This document shows positions 24,478 to 32,376 of a stretch of 40,021 nt of DNA, in pieces (position 1 is the first letter of the stretch; every line of letters begins with the position of its first letter). Under the pieces are notes generated by a model that was not told the origin of the DNA, ran no database searches, and saw only the letters and a program-made list of their open reading frames with translations. This DNA comes from Parcubacteria group bacterium Athens0714_12 (GTDB lineage Bacteria > Patescibacteriota > Patescibacteriia > UBA2591 > VMGY01): contig VMGY01000009.1 of NCBI GenBank assembly GCA_007378955.1, forward strand, positions 1 to 40,021. Reading direction: 5' to 3'. Both the position numbers and the translations under genes were made by a program.

Positions 24478-24613
24478 TAATTAGCTTGAATTACGAAATT
24501 TATTATTCGGGGCGCGCTCATATCTTTTTTGCGCTGCGGACTAATGACGGGCGTCTGCAAAAAAGATATGAGTGCGCCCCCTACTCAGCCTATTTCGTAA
24601 TTCAAAGTAATTA
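24478..24613. repeat. Family A fold-back repeat, copy 2
   Basis: Terminal inverted repeats 24478-24499 and 24592-24613 match at 20 of 22 positions. The inner stem pairs GGGGCGCGCTCATATC with GATATGAGTGCGCCCC. The core is GCGCTGCGGACTAATGACGG. It fills nearly the whole gap between mutM (9 nt away) and rnhA (7 nt away). Confidence 0.92.
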
Positions 24614-24621
24614 ATATTATT

Positions 24622-25437
24622 TTATTTTTGGCACTCGGGGCAAAAACTTGTTCCCCTGCCGGCTAATTTAATTTCTTTAATTATTTCGCCGCATCTGAAA
24701 CATTTTTTTCCTTCTCTTTGATAAACTTTTAGAAAAGGGACGTAATTTCCTTTTTTGCCGTAGATATCAAGATAACTATCAATTGATGTCCCTTTACGCT
24801 TTATTGCCGCGGACAGAATTTTTTTAATGCCATGAAAAAGTTTTTCAATTTCATTTTCTTTTAAGGTTTCTTTTTTTCGGTCCGGCCGGACTCGCGCGTA
24901 GAAACAAATTTCCTGGGCATAAATATTGCCAAGGCCGGCAATGAAATTCTGCTCCATCAGCAAAGGCTTTATTTTTTTATTTTTCTTTTTGAATAATAAA
25001 TTTTTGAAAATTTTTAAGGTAAAATTTTTTTCTAATGGTTCGGGCCCGTATTTTTCTTTAATTAATAATTTTTCCAAATCATTATTTTTTAAAAGTTTTA
25101 TCCAGCCGAATTTCCGCAAATCATTGAATAAAAGATTATTGCCGCCGTTAAAATAAAAAATCAGATGAGTATGTTTTTCCGGCTTGGCATTATAAATCAA
25201 TTGGCCGGTTAATTTTAAATGAATGATTAAATTCCAATTATCGGAAAGATTGATAATTAATAATTTAGCTCTTCTTTTTATTTGTTCTATTTTTAATCCC
25301 CGAAGAATGCTTTGAAATTTTTTAACTGAAAGATTGATGATTTTTGGCAATTTTATTTTTATCTCTTTAATTTTTTTGCCTTTTATTTTTCCTTCCAGTT
25401 CTAATTTAATTGTTTCTACTTCCGGCAGTTCTGGCAT
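24622..25437 (-). CDS. mutM: Formamidopyrimidine-DNA glycosylase
   Basis: Removes 8-oxoguanine and formamidopyrimidines and nicks the strand at the resulting site. Pro1-Glu2 of the mature protein provide the catalytic centre (MPELPEVETIKLEL). The beta-hairpin lysine is in HLKLTGQLIY. The helix-two-turn-helix region contains FIAGLGNIYAQEICFYARV. The C-terminal zinc finger is complete (CFRCG...FCPEC). At 271 aa it is normal. A TATAAT-like box lies 11 nt before the start, next to the family C-like repeat. It is downstream of the glycolytic gene block on the same strand, but separated from it by repeats. Confidence 0.95.
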   Translation of the reverse strand: MPELPEVETIKLELEGKIKGKKIKEIKIKLPKIINLSVKKFQSILRGLKIEQIKRRAKLLIINLSDNWNLIIHLKLTGQLIYNAKPEKHTHLIFYFNGGNNLLFNDLRKFGWIKLLKNNDLEKLLIKEKYGPEPLEKNFTLKIFKNLLFKKKNKKIKPLLMEQNFIAGLGNIYAQEICFYARVRPDRKKETLKENEIEKLFHGIKKILSAAIKRKGTSIDSYLDIYGKKGNYVPFLKVYQREGKKCFRCGEIIKEIKLAGRGTSFCPECQK

Positions 25438-25456
25438 AGAATTTATAAATTATAAG

Positions 25457-25593
25457 TACCAAATTCCAAAACACAAACAAATTCCAAATTTTAATGTTCA
25501 AAATTCTAAACAGATAGCAGATTTAAGGTTTGGGATTTAAAATTTTGAATTTAGATATTGTTTGTGATTTGTAATTTAAGATTTGGAATTTTA
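25457..25593. repeat. Family C-like imperfect fold-back repeat
   Basis: The left half has ACCAAATTCCAAAACACAAA and AATTCCAAATTTT; the right half has the complementary words TTTGTGATTTGTAATTT and ATTTGGAATTTT. The halves pair loosely over about 60 bases each. It shares AAATTCCAAA with the tighter repeat at 8324-8391. Together with family A copy 3 it accounts for the gap 25438-25728. Confidence 0.6.
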
Positions 25594-25602
25594 TATTATT
25601 CC

Positions 25603-25722
25603 TTGAATTACGAAATGGATAATCGGGTGAGTAGATATGTCTTTTTTGCGCTGCGGACTTGTCGCCGCGTCTGCAAAAAAGACATATTTACTCACCCTTG
25701 AAATCGTTATTTCGTAATTCAG
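25603..25722. repeat. Family A fold-back repeat, copy 3
   Basis: Perfect 13-bp ends (TGAATTACGAAAT at 25604-25616, complement at 25709-25721). The inner stem has GGGTGAGTAGATATGTCTTT opposite AAAGACATATTTACTCACCC. The core is GCGCTGCGGACT...CGCGTCTGC. The arm sequences differ from copies 1 and 2 but pair with each other. It lies 7 nt after the stop of gpmI copy B. Confidence 0.9.
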
Positions 25723-25728
25723 ACATTA

Positions 25729-27309
25729 TTATATTAATGAAATTCCTGTCATTTCTTTTGGTTTTTCCAAGCTCATTATTTTAAGAATCGTGGGGGCAAT
25801 GTCCGCTAAAACTCCGGAGGGCGTCAAGGCGGCTAAATTTACATCTTCTTCTTTTGCTTTTTTCCATTTTTTGCCTATTAAAATAAAAGGGACGGGATTA
25901 ACGCTGTGTTCTTTATCTATTTCTCCGGTAAAAAGATTCATTGTTTCTTCAGCATTGCCATGGTCGGCGGTAAGGATAGCAACTCCCTTTTTATTTAAAA
26001 TAGTTTTTACTATAATTTCTACGCATTCGTCGATTGCTTCCGCGGCTTTGATTGCCGCCTGCAAATTTCCTGTGTGGCCAATCATATCAAGATTGGCAAA
26101 ATTAGCCAAGATGAAATCATATTCATCTTTTTCTATTTCTTCTATAATTTTATTAGCGATTTGGCGGGCGCTCATTTCCGGTTTTTGGTCGTAAGCAGGG
26201 ACTCGAGGAGAAGGAATCATTAACCATTTTTCATTGGGATGCGGCTTTTCTTTGCCGTTATTGAAAAAATAAGTGACATGGGCGTATTTTTCTGTTTCTG
26301 CGATATGAAGCTGCTTTAAGCCATTCTGGCTGATTATTTCGGATAAAGTTGTTAAGCCCTCTTTAAAATAAAAAGCTGTTTTGGCGGGCAATCCTTCTTC
26401 ATATCCCACAAAAGTAACAAAAAATAAATTTTGCAGATATCTCGGCCTTTTAAATGATTCAAAATTAGATAAAACAAAAGCTTTTGTTAATTGCCTGGCG
26501 CGGTCTTCTCTGAAGTTAAAAAATATTACCGCGTCATCATCTTCTATTTTGGCTATTGGCTGGTTATTTTTATCAATAATTACCGCGGGGATAAAGTTTT
26601 CGTCAAATATTTTTTTGCCATAAGAATCTTCAATCGCCGCTCGAGAATTTTCATATTTTTTTTCTGAAATTCCTTGAGCCATGGCCAAGTAGGATTTTTC
26701 CGTTCTTTCCCAGTACTGGTCTCTGTCCATGGCGTAAAATCTGCCGCTTAAAGTGGCGATTTTTCCCATGACGGTCATTTTTAATCTTTCTTCCAAATGA
26801 TTAATAATATTAAGCGCTTCATTGTATTTTGTGTCTCTGCCATCTAAAATAGCATGAATATAAATTTGCCCCACTTTTTCTTTTTTAGCTAATTCTAAAA
26901 GAGCGTAAAGATGGTCAATGTAGCTATGAATGCCGCCATAAGAAATTAAACCAATCAAATGAAGTTTTGATTTATTTATTTTTGAATGTTCTATTGCTTT
27001 TAAGAAAGTTTCATTTTTAAAAAAAGTTCCTTCCCAGATAGTTTTATTAATTTTAGGCAAAGTTTGGTAAATAATTTTTCCGGCTCCGATATTACTATGT
27101 CCGACTTCGGAATTTCCTCTTTCTCCCCAAGGCAAGCCTACCGCTTCGCCCGAAGCTTGCAGAGATAAGCTCAGGTAGTTTTTTGTTAAATAATCAAAAT
27201 TTGGCGTATTAGCCAAATCAATCGCGTTGCTTTTGGAAGGAGGGGCTATTCCCCAGCCGTCTAAAATCAGGAGAGCTACCGGTTTAGGCCTTTTAGTTTG
27301 GTTTATCAT
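25729..27309 (-). CDS. gpmI: 2,3-bisphosphoglycerate-independent phosphoglycerate mutase, copy B
   Basis: Interconverts 3- and 2-phosphoglycerate with two metal ions and a phosphoserine. The catalytic serine is in GNSEVGHSNIGAG. Substrate and metal residues lie in GGIHSYIDHL, LDGRDTKYN, SGRFYAMDRDQYW, NFREDRARQLT, EKYAHVTYFFNNG, DMIGHTGN, TADHGNAEE and EHSVNP, so the site looks complete. At 526 aa it is normal length. It lies 9 nt downstream of a paralogue with an almost identical N-terminus (MINQTKRPKPV), and the intergenic words upstream of both are also alike, pointing to tandem duplication. It retains the more canonical HSY motif of the two. Confidence 0.96.
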   Translation of the reverse strand: MINQTKRPKPVALLILDGWGIAPPSKSNAIDLANTPNFDYLTKNYLSLSLQASGEAVGLPWGERGNSEVGHSNIGAGKIIYQTLPKINKTIWEGTFFKNETFLKAIEHSKINKSKLHLIGLISYGGIHSYIDHLYALLELAKKEKVGQIYIHAILDGRDTKYNEALNIINHLEERLKMTVMGKIATLSGRFYAMDRDQYWERTEKSYLAMAQGISEKKYENSRAAIEDSYGKKIFDENFIPAVIIDKNNQPIAKIEDDDAVIFFNFREDRARQLTKAFVLSNFESFKRPRYLQNLFFVTFVGYEEGLPAKTAFYFKEGLTTLSEIISQNGLKQLHIAETEKYAHVTYFFNNGKEKPHPNEKWLMIPSPRVPAYDQKPEMSARQIANKIIEEIEKDEYDFILANFANLDMIGHTGNLQAAIKAAEAIDECVEIIVKTILNKKGVAILTADHGNAEETMNLFTGEIDKEHSVNPVPFILIGKKWKKAKEEDVNLAALTPSGVLADIAPTILKIMSLEKPKEMTGISLI

Positions 27310-27318
27310 TGTTATTTA

Positions 27319-28893
27319 TTAGATATTAGGATTTAACAAAGATTTTCCTTTCATTTCTTTTGGCTTATTAATTCCCATTAAATCAAGAATCGTTGGCGCG
27401 ACATCGCCCAAAGTCCCTTCAGTTAGTTTAATTTTTTTATTTTTTAATCCTTTTTTTACGATAATAAAAGGGACAAGATTGGCAGAGTGCCCGGTATCTA
27501 TTTCATTTGTTTTTAAATCAATCATTTCTTCGGCATTGCCATGGTCGGCGGTAATAATAGCTGTTCCATTTTTTTCTAAAACTTTTCTTGCTATTTCGCC
27601 CGCGCATTCATCTGTTATTTTGCAGGCTTTTATGCCCGCTTCTAAATTTCCCGTGTGACCGATCATGTCAGGGTTGGCGAAATTTATTAAAATAAAGTCA
27701 TATTCGTCAATTTTTATTTTTTCTTTGACTGTTTTGGTAATTTCATAAGCGCTCATTTCCGGTTTTTGGTCATAATGATTAATTTTTAAGGAAGGAATTT
27801 TTATTCTTTCTTCTCCAGCCACCGGATCGGCATAGCCGCCGTTAAAAAAGTAAGTAACATGAGCAAATTTTTCTGTTTCCGCGATATAAAGCTGTTTCAA
27901 TCCATTTAAGGCAAATGGCAGACTATTAATAACATCCCTGCTTGGAAAAGCGGAAAAAACATCGGGCAAATCAGGGCCAAAATCCGTCATCGCCACAAAC
28001 CTGATATTTTGCGGTATTTTTTTTCGTTTAAACGCGTCGGGGTTTAATTGATTAAAATTTTTTTGAACAAATGCCTTGGTTAATTCTCTGGCTCTATCAG
28101 ACCTTAGGTTGAAAAATATTATCGCGTCGTTATCCTCTATCAATCCAACCGGCTTATTATTTTTTACCACGATGGAGGGAGGGACATATTCATCGGTTAA
28201 TCCTTTGTTGTAAGCGTGAAGTAGCGCCTCTTCAGGGCTTTCAACTTTTTCACCTTCGCCTAAAACAAGGGCGTTGTAAACTTTTTCAATATTATTCCAA
28301 TCTTTTTTTCTATCCATGGCGTAAAATCTGCCGGAAACAGAAGAAATAACTTCCCCATTTTTAAAACCATCTTTTAATTTTTTTAGAAATTTTATCGCTC
28401 CATGTTGGGAGGAGTCTCGGCCGTCAGTAAATAGATGAAGGCAGACTGGCTCAAGTTTGTTAATTTTTACTAATTCCAATAAAGAGAGCAAATGGTCCAA
28501 AGAAGCGTGCGGGCTTTGTTCCTCCGTCAACAAACCCATTAAATGAATTTTTGTTTTATGTTTTTTTAAATGACTAATCGCTTCTATAAAGGCGGCATTT
28601 TTAAAAAATGTGCCATCTTTAATGCTTTGAAAAATATAAACCGAATCTTGCAAAACCGTTCTTCCGGCGCCTAAATTTAAATGGCCGGCTTCTGAATTGC
28701 CATCTTGCTCATCGGGCAAACCAACATATTTGCCATGCGCCTTTAAGGTTGTGTGAGGATAATTGTCCCAAAAATAATCCGTATTTTCAGGCTTAGCCAA
28801 GGAAATGGCATTGCCTTTGCTCGCCGGCGCCAAGCCCCAGCCGTCCAAAATTATAAGAACGACTGGCTTAGGTCTTTTAGTTTGATTTATCAT
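27319..28893 (-). CDS. gpmI: 2,3-bisphosphoglycerate-independent phosphoglycerate mutase, copy A
   Basis: Same family as the gene that follows it (524 aa, roughly 40% alike by eye). The serine loop is GNSEAGHLNLGAG, with FTDGRDSSQHG, SGRFYAMDRKKDW, NLRSDRARELT, EKFAHVTYFFNGG, DMIGHTGN, TADHGNAEEM and TGHSAN all present. The usual GGVHSH segment is replaced by EEQSPHASLDHL, with two extra residues, while the first histidine is kept. This suggests an active enzyme with altered kinetics or specificity. It is 30 nt downstream of eno and 9 nt upstream of copy B, in a pgk-eno-gpmI-gpmI order. No Shine-Dalgarno is present. Confidence 0.95.
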   Translation of the reverse strand: MINQTKRPKPVVLIILDGWGLAPASKGNAISLAKPENTDYFWDNYPHTTLKAHGKYVGLPDEQDGNSEAGHLNLGAGRTVLQDSVYIFQSIKDGTFFKNAAFIEAISHLKKHKTKIHLMGLLTEEQSPHASLDHLLSLLELVKINKLEPVCLHLFTDGRDSSQHGAIKFLKKLKDGFKNGEVISSVSGRFYAMDRKKDWNNIEKVYNALVLGEGEKVESPEEALLHAYNKGLTDEYVPPSIVVKNNKPVGLIEDNDAIIFFNLRSDRARELTKAFVQKNFNQLNPDAFKRKKIPQNIRFVAMTDFGPDLPDVFSAFPSRDVINSLPFALNGLKQLYIAETEKFAHVTYFFNGGYADPVAGEERIKIPSLKINHYDQKPEMSAYEITKTVKEKIKIDEYDFILINFANPDMIGHTGNLEAGIKACKITDECAGEIARKVLEKNGTAIITADHGNAEEMIDLKTNEIDTGHSANLVPFIIVKKGLKNKKIKLTEGTLGDVAPTILDLMGINKPKEMKGKSLLNPNI

Positions 28894-28923
28894 GATTATT
28901 TATTTGTTATTAGATATAAGGAT

Positions 28924-30210
28924 TTAGACATTTTTTTGCAATTCTTCTTCTATCTCCAATAATCTATTATATTTCGCGATTCTTTCTCCTCTAGATGGCG
29001 CTCCTGTTTTGATGAAATCGGCATTTACCGCCACGGCTAAATCAGCGATAAAATCATCAATTGTTTCTCCTGACCGATGGGAAATAATTATTTTGTAATC
29101 ATTCTCCCGCGCCAATTTAATGCAATCTAAAGTCTCAGTCAGCGTTCCAATTTGATTTGGTTTAATTAAAATAGCATTGGCAATGCTCATTTCAACGCCT
29201 TTTTTTAATTTTTCAGTATCAGTGACAAATAAATCATCGCCGACTATCAATAAATCTTTGTTTTGAATTTTCATTTTTTCTGTTAACGCTTTCCAGCCCA
29301 TCCAATCATCTTCAGCCAACCCGTCTTCTATGGAAATAATGGGATGTTTTAATGCCCAATCTTGGTAAAGATTGATAATCTCCAAAAATGACCATTCTTT
29401 TCCTTCTAATTTATATTTTTTTGTTTTTTCATCATAAAATTCAGAAGCCGCGGCATCAAGCGCGATAAAAGCGTCTTTTCCCGCTTTATAGCCGACAGAA
29501 TTAATCGCTTCTTCTATCAGTTTTATCGCTTCCTCGTTATTTTTTAAAGCAGGCGCGAAACCTCCCTCATCTCCCACCGCGGTTGTATAGCCCTTTATGC
29601 CTTTTAAAATATTTTTTAAAATATAAAAAATTTCCACGCCAGTCCGAAGCATTTTTTCAAAATTATTTTTAGCGGGGACAACCATAAATTCTTGGATTTC
29701 CGCTTTTGAACTTTCAACATGCTTGCCGGCGTTAATAATATTAAACATCGGTTGCGGCAGAGCAAAATTTTTATTTTCTATTCCATAAAGTTTTCTTAAA
29801 TATTCATATAAAGGAATTTTTTTTGACATCGCTCCCAATCGGGCGCAGGCTAAAGACACTCCCAAGATAGCGTTTGCTCCCAAATTAGATTTATTTTTTG
29901 TCGCGTCCAAATCGAGCATTATTTGGTCGATTTTTTTTTGGTCGGTTATTTCCATGCCTTTCAAGGCATTATTAATTTTTGTTTTTACGTTTTCGCGCGC
30001 CTTTAAAACTCCTTTTCCCTTGTAGCGATTCAGGTCATTATCTCTTAATTCCAAGACTTCATATTTTCCTTTTGAGGCGCCGGAAGGAACTTGCGCTTTT
30101 GCCCTTAATCCATTTTCTGAAATTATTTCCACTTCTAAAGTCGGCTCTCCTCGCGAATCCAATATCTCCCGCGCGGAAATGTTTTTAATTTTTGTTGTTT
30201 CATTCGCCAT
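28924..30210 (-). CDS. eno: Enolase
   Basis: Converts 2-phosphoglycerate to phosphoenolpyruvate with two Mg ions. The signature ILIKPNQIGTLTET is present, with the metal and catalytic residues in ALDAAASEFYD, SIEDGLAEDDWMGW and VGDDLFVT, plus ISHRSGETIDDFIAD and the mobile loop SGASKG. At 428 aa it is normal length. The loop that is usually INGGxHAxN reads INAGKHVESSKAEIQEFM, keeping the histidine but changing neighbouring glycine and alanine. A family B element lies between it and pgk, 28 nt upstream of its ATG. Confidence 0.96.
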   Translation of the reverse strand: MANETTKIKNISAREILDSRGEPTLEVEIISENGLRAKAQVPSGASKGKYEVLELRDNDLNRYKGKGVLKARENVKTKINNALKGMEITDQKKIDQIMLDLDATKNKSNLGANAILGVSLACARLGAMSKKIPLYEYLRKLYGIENKNFALPQPMFNIINAGKHVESSKAEIQEFMVVPAKNNFEKMLRTGVEIFYILKNILKGIKGYTTAVGDEGGFAPALKNNEEAIKLIEEAINSVGYKAGKDAFIALDAAASEFYDEKTKKYKLEGKEWSFLEIINLYQDWALKHPIISIEDGLAEDDWMGWKALTEKMKIQNKDLLIVGDDLFVTDTEKLKKGVEMSIANAILIKPNQIGTLTETLDCIKLARENDYKIIISHRSGETIDDFIADLAVAVNADFIKTGAPSRGERIAKYNRLLEIEEELQKNV

Positions 30211-30238
30211 ATAATTTTATTAGGTGATTTGTAATATT

Positions 30239-30391
30239 GAGATGGTTACAAAACTCTTTCGTCGCGAAATTTTAGATTTTCTGGCGAGACAAGGAAGACA
30301 AGTAAAAAGATTTGAAACGTAGCAAAGCGACGGTGAAAATCTTTTTATGAAAAGATAAAATTGCAGCAGAAATGAGTTTTGTAACCATCTC
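30239..30391. mobile_element. Family B MITE-like element, copy 1
   Basis: 153 bp with perfect 18-bp terminal inverted repeats (GAGATGGTTACAAAACTC and complement). The element is flanked by the direct triplets ATT (30236-30238) and ATT (30392-30394). The internal sequence continues as an imperfect hairpin (TTTTAGATTTTC opposite GAAAAGATAAAA; AAAAAGATTT opposite AAATCTTTTT). It carries no ORF. It sits 16 nt after the pgk stop and explains most of the gap 30211-30407. Confidence 0.88.
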
Positions 30392-30407
30392 ATTATAATA
30401 TAATAAC

Positions 30408-31529
30408 TTATTTAATCAAGGGCTTAACGCCCGGCAAGACATTTCCTTCTAAAAATTTCAGCATCGCGCCTCCTCCCGTGGAAATAAAAACATTTTTACC
30501 TTTTTTTTGATTTTTTAAAGCAACGATAGTTTCTCCGCCGCCAATAATAATTTTCGCCTTTTTATTGTTTAAAACAGCTTCGGCTATTTTTTTTGTGCCT
30601 TGGGCAAAGCCGTTTTTTTCAAACATTCCCATCGGCCCGTTCCAAACAATCATTTTAGCTTTTTTTATATAATTTGAAAATAGCTTCGCGGTTTTTGGGC
30701 CGATGTCTAAAATAATTTCATTTTTATCCGCCTCGTTTATATTTTTTGGTTTTTTATTTTCAACAACGATGTCTATCGGCAGAACTATTTTTTTTTCTTT
30801 TAGTATTTTTTTTGCTTCACCCAGCACTTCTTCTTCTATTAATGATTTGCCTGTTTCATAGCCGGAAACTTTAAAAAAATTATTAGCCAAGGCGCCGCCA
30901 ACCAATAAATAGTCAATTTTTTTTAAAAGATTTTTTATTACTTTTATCTTGGTGGAAATTTTAGCGCCGCCAATGATCGCGATAAAGGGGCGATCAGGAT
31001 TTTCTAAAATCTTGCTTAATTCTTTTATTTCCTTTTCTAATAAAAAGCCGGCGCAACTGGGCAGAAATTTAGTGATTGCCGAAACCGAACTATGCTCGCG
31101 GTGGCAAACGGAAAAAGCGTCGTTAACATAAATATCCGCCAAATCAGCCAATTTTTTGGCAAAAGCCGGGTCATTTTTTTCTTCTTCAGGATAAAAACGG
31201 AGATTTTCCAATAAAATTATTTGACTTGGCTTCATCGCTTGTATTGTTTTTTGGGTTTTTTTTCCCAGGCAATCATCCAGAAATTTAATTTTTAAATAAT
31301 CAGCAATCAGCTTTAAGCTGTATTTTTTATCTTTTGTCCCCTTGGGTTGCCCTAAATGGCTGATTAAAATTATTTTGGCTTTATTTTTAACCAAATATTC
31401 AATAGTCGGCATAACAGCCTTAATCCGGCTATTGTCGGTTATTTTACCATTTTTTATCGGCACATTAAAATCCGCCCTTAATAAAACTTTTTTATTTTTA
31501 ACATTGATTTTTTTAACTGATTTTAGCAT
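30408..31529 (-). CDS. pgk: Phosphoglycerate kinase
   Basis: Makes ATP from 1,3-bisphosphoglycerate. LLRADFNVPIKNGKITDNSRI, the hinge and nucleotide region with WNGPMGMFE, and the C-terminal STGGGAMLKFLEGNVLPGV are canonical. At 373 aa it is slightly shorter than usual (about 390). The motif normally SHLGRPKG reads SHLGQPKG, so one basic-patch arginine of the 3-phosphoglycerate site is glutamine, while the arginine of TDNSRI is kept. The start codon overlaps the end of a 153-bp inverted repeat (31528-31680), so its promoter must lie in that repeat or upstream of it. It is the first gene of the glycolytic block. Confidence 0.96.
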   Translation of the reverse strand: MLKSVKKINVKNKKVLLRADFNVPIKNGKITDNSRIKAVMPTIEYLVKNKAKIILISHLGQPKGTKDKKYSLKLIADYLKIKFLDDCLGKKTQKTIQAMKPSQIILLENLRFYPEEEKNDPAFAKKLADLADIYVNDAFSVCHREHSSVSAITKFLPSCAGFLLEKEIKELSKILENPDRPFIAIIGGAKISTKIKVIKNLLKKIDYLLVGGALANNFFKVSGYETGKSLIEEEVLGEAKKILKEKKIVLPIDIVVENKKPKNINEADKNEIILDIGPKTAKLFSNYIKKAKMIVWNGPMGMFEKNGFAQGTKKIAEAVLNNKKAKIIIGGGETIVALKNQKKGKNVFISTGGGAMLKFLEGNVLPGVKPLIK

Positions 31530-31680
31530 ACCCGGTAGTACAACTTTGACATTATTGTTTTGATCAAAGTTTTTAGATTAATTATTATTCTTTTAATAAA
31601 ATTATAAATTCTTTTAAAGCTCGATAGATTTTAGATTTTTCTGAAAGAAAAATCTTAGTCAAAGTTATCCTACCGGGCAT
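31528..31680. repeat. Inverted repeat overlapping the pgk start codon (family D)
   Basis: Terminal arms 31528-31550 and 31658-31680 are complementary at 20 of 23 positions, built on CCCGGTAG and CAACTTTGAC. The interior has further inverted segments (AGATTTTTCT next to AGAAAAATCT). Its first two bases are the last two of the pgk ATG complement. The CCCGGTAG word also occurs in the family C repeat at 8365-8391. It explains most of the gap 31530-31756. Confidence 0.85.
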
Positions 31681-31720
31681 ATTATTAATTTTAACATATT
31701 AAAAGGTTAATAAAAAGAAA

Positions 31721-31745
31721 AACGGTGATTTTTTAAATCACCGTT
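31721..31745. terminator. Terminator after the DksA-like gene
   Basis: AACGGTGATTT (31721-31731) pairs with AAATCACCGTT (31735-31745) across a 3-nt loop. On the minus strand the stem is followed by a T-rich run, and on the plus strand by TTTTT. Confidence 0.85.
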
Positions 31746-31756
31746 TTTTAATTTTT

Positions 31757-32116
31757 TTACCGCTTTGTCAACAAACACATTTCATAGTGACAAATTTCGC
31801 ATATTTTTGCCAAAGGATTTTTTTTAAGGATACTGTCCTCAATATCCTCAAAACAATTTTCACAAATTCCGTATGTTCCGTAATGGAATTTGTCAATTAT
31901 TTCGCTCACCTCCTTTTCTGTTTTCGCCGTTACTTCAATAAGACAACAGAGTAATTCTTTTTCCCGAGAAATTACCGCCAAATCCCCTTTGTCGCAGATT
32001 TCAGTTGGTTGCAAAGATCTGAAATCTCTTTCCTTTGATAAAAGGGTCGCCCTTTTATCCTCTTGTTTTTTCAACAAAAAAGATTTGTTTCTGATTTTCA
32101 GTGCTTCCTTACACAT
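31757..32116 (-). CDS. DksA/TraR-family zinc-finger protein
   Basis: A 119-aa protein with the C-terminal DksA/TraR zinc finger: C85 and C88 in YGTYGICENC, and C106 and C109 in AKICEICH. A coiled-coil-like N-terminal region precedes it and contains an extra CC pair (57-58). Members bind in the RNA polymerase secondary channel and adjust initiation, often with stress or growth signals. The acidic coiled-coil tip residues of DksA are not clearly present, so direct equivalence is uncertain. It has its own consensus promoter, a roughly 150-nt purine-rich leader and a strong ribosome binding site (AAGGGGAGGGG). Confidence 0.85.
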   Translation of the reverse strand: MCKEALKIRNKSFLLKKQEDKRATLLSKERDFRSLQPTEICDKGDLAVISREKELLCCLIEVTAKTEKEVSEIIDKFHYGTYGICENCFEDIEDSILKKNPLAKICEICHYEMCLLTKR

Positions 32117-32276
32117 GAATCCCCTCCCCTTATTTTCAGATTAACAAAACATCCGTTTTTTAAGAATAACAAAACAATAAATTGTTTTTTCACCCCCTTT
32201 CTTCCGTGATTTTGCCCCCTCTTCCCTCCTTCCAAGGGGCATTTAAAGAGCTGTTGTTTATTATTTAATAGTCTAT

Positions 32277-32304
32277 ATTATATCAAATTTTGGGAATTTG
32301 TCAA
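32277..32304 (-). promoter_or_regulatory. Consensus promoter and long leader of the DksA-like gene
   Basis: On the minus strand a perfect TTGACA (32304-32299), a 16-bp spacer and a perfect TATAAT (32282-32277) with an upstream TG. The transcript would have about 150 nt before the ATG at 32116, including a G-rich segment where TGCCCC can pair with GGGGCA, and AAACAATTTATTGTTT. A 33-codon frame (32242-32141) lies in the leader but has no ribosome binding site. Confidence 0.75.
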
Positions 32305-32376
32305 CTCTATGTACAAGATGAGCGCATAGGTGATAATTTAGTGAATTCTGCCGGCATTAAAATCGTTTTTTTATTA

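Noticed and set aside
32141-32242. 33-codon frame in the DksA-like leader
   Set aside because: No ribosome binding site, G-rich low-complexity start, and it overlaps potential leader hairpins; kept only as a note on the leader.
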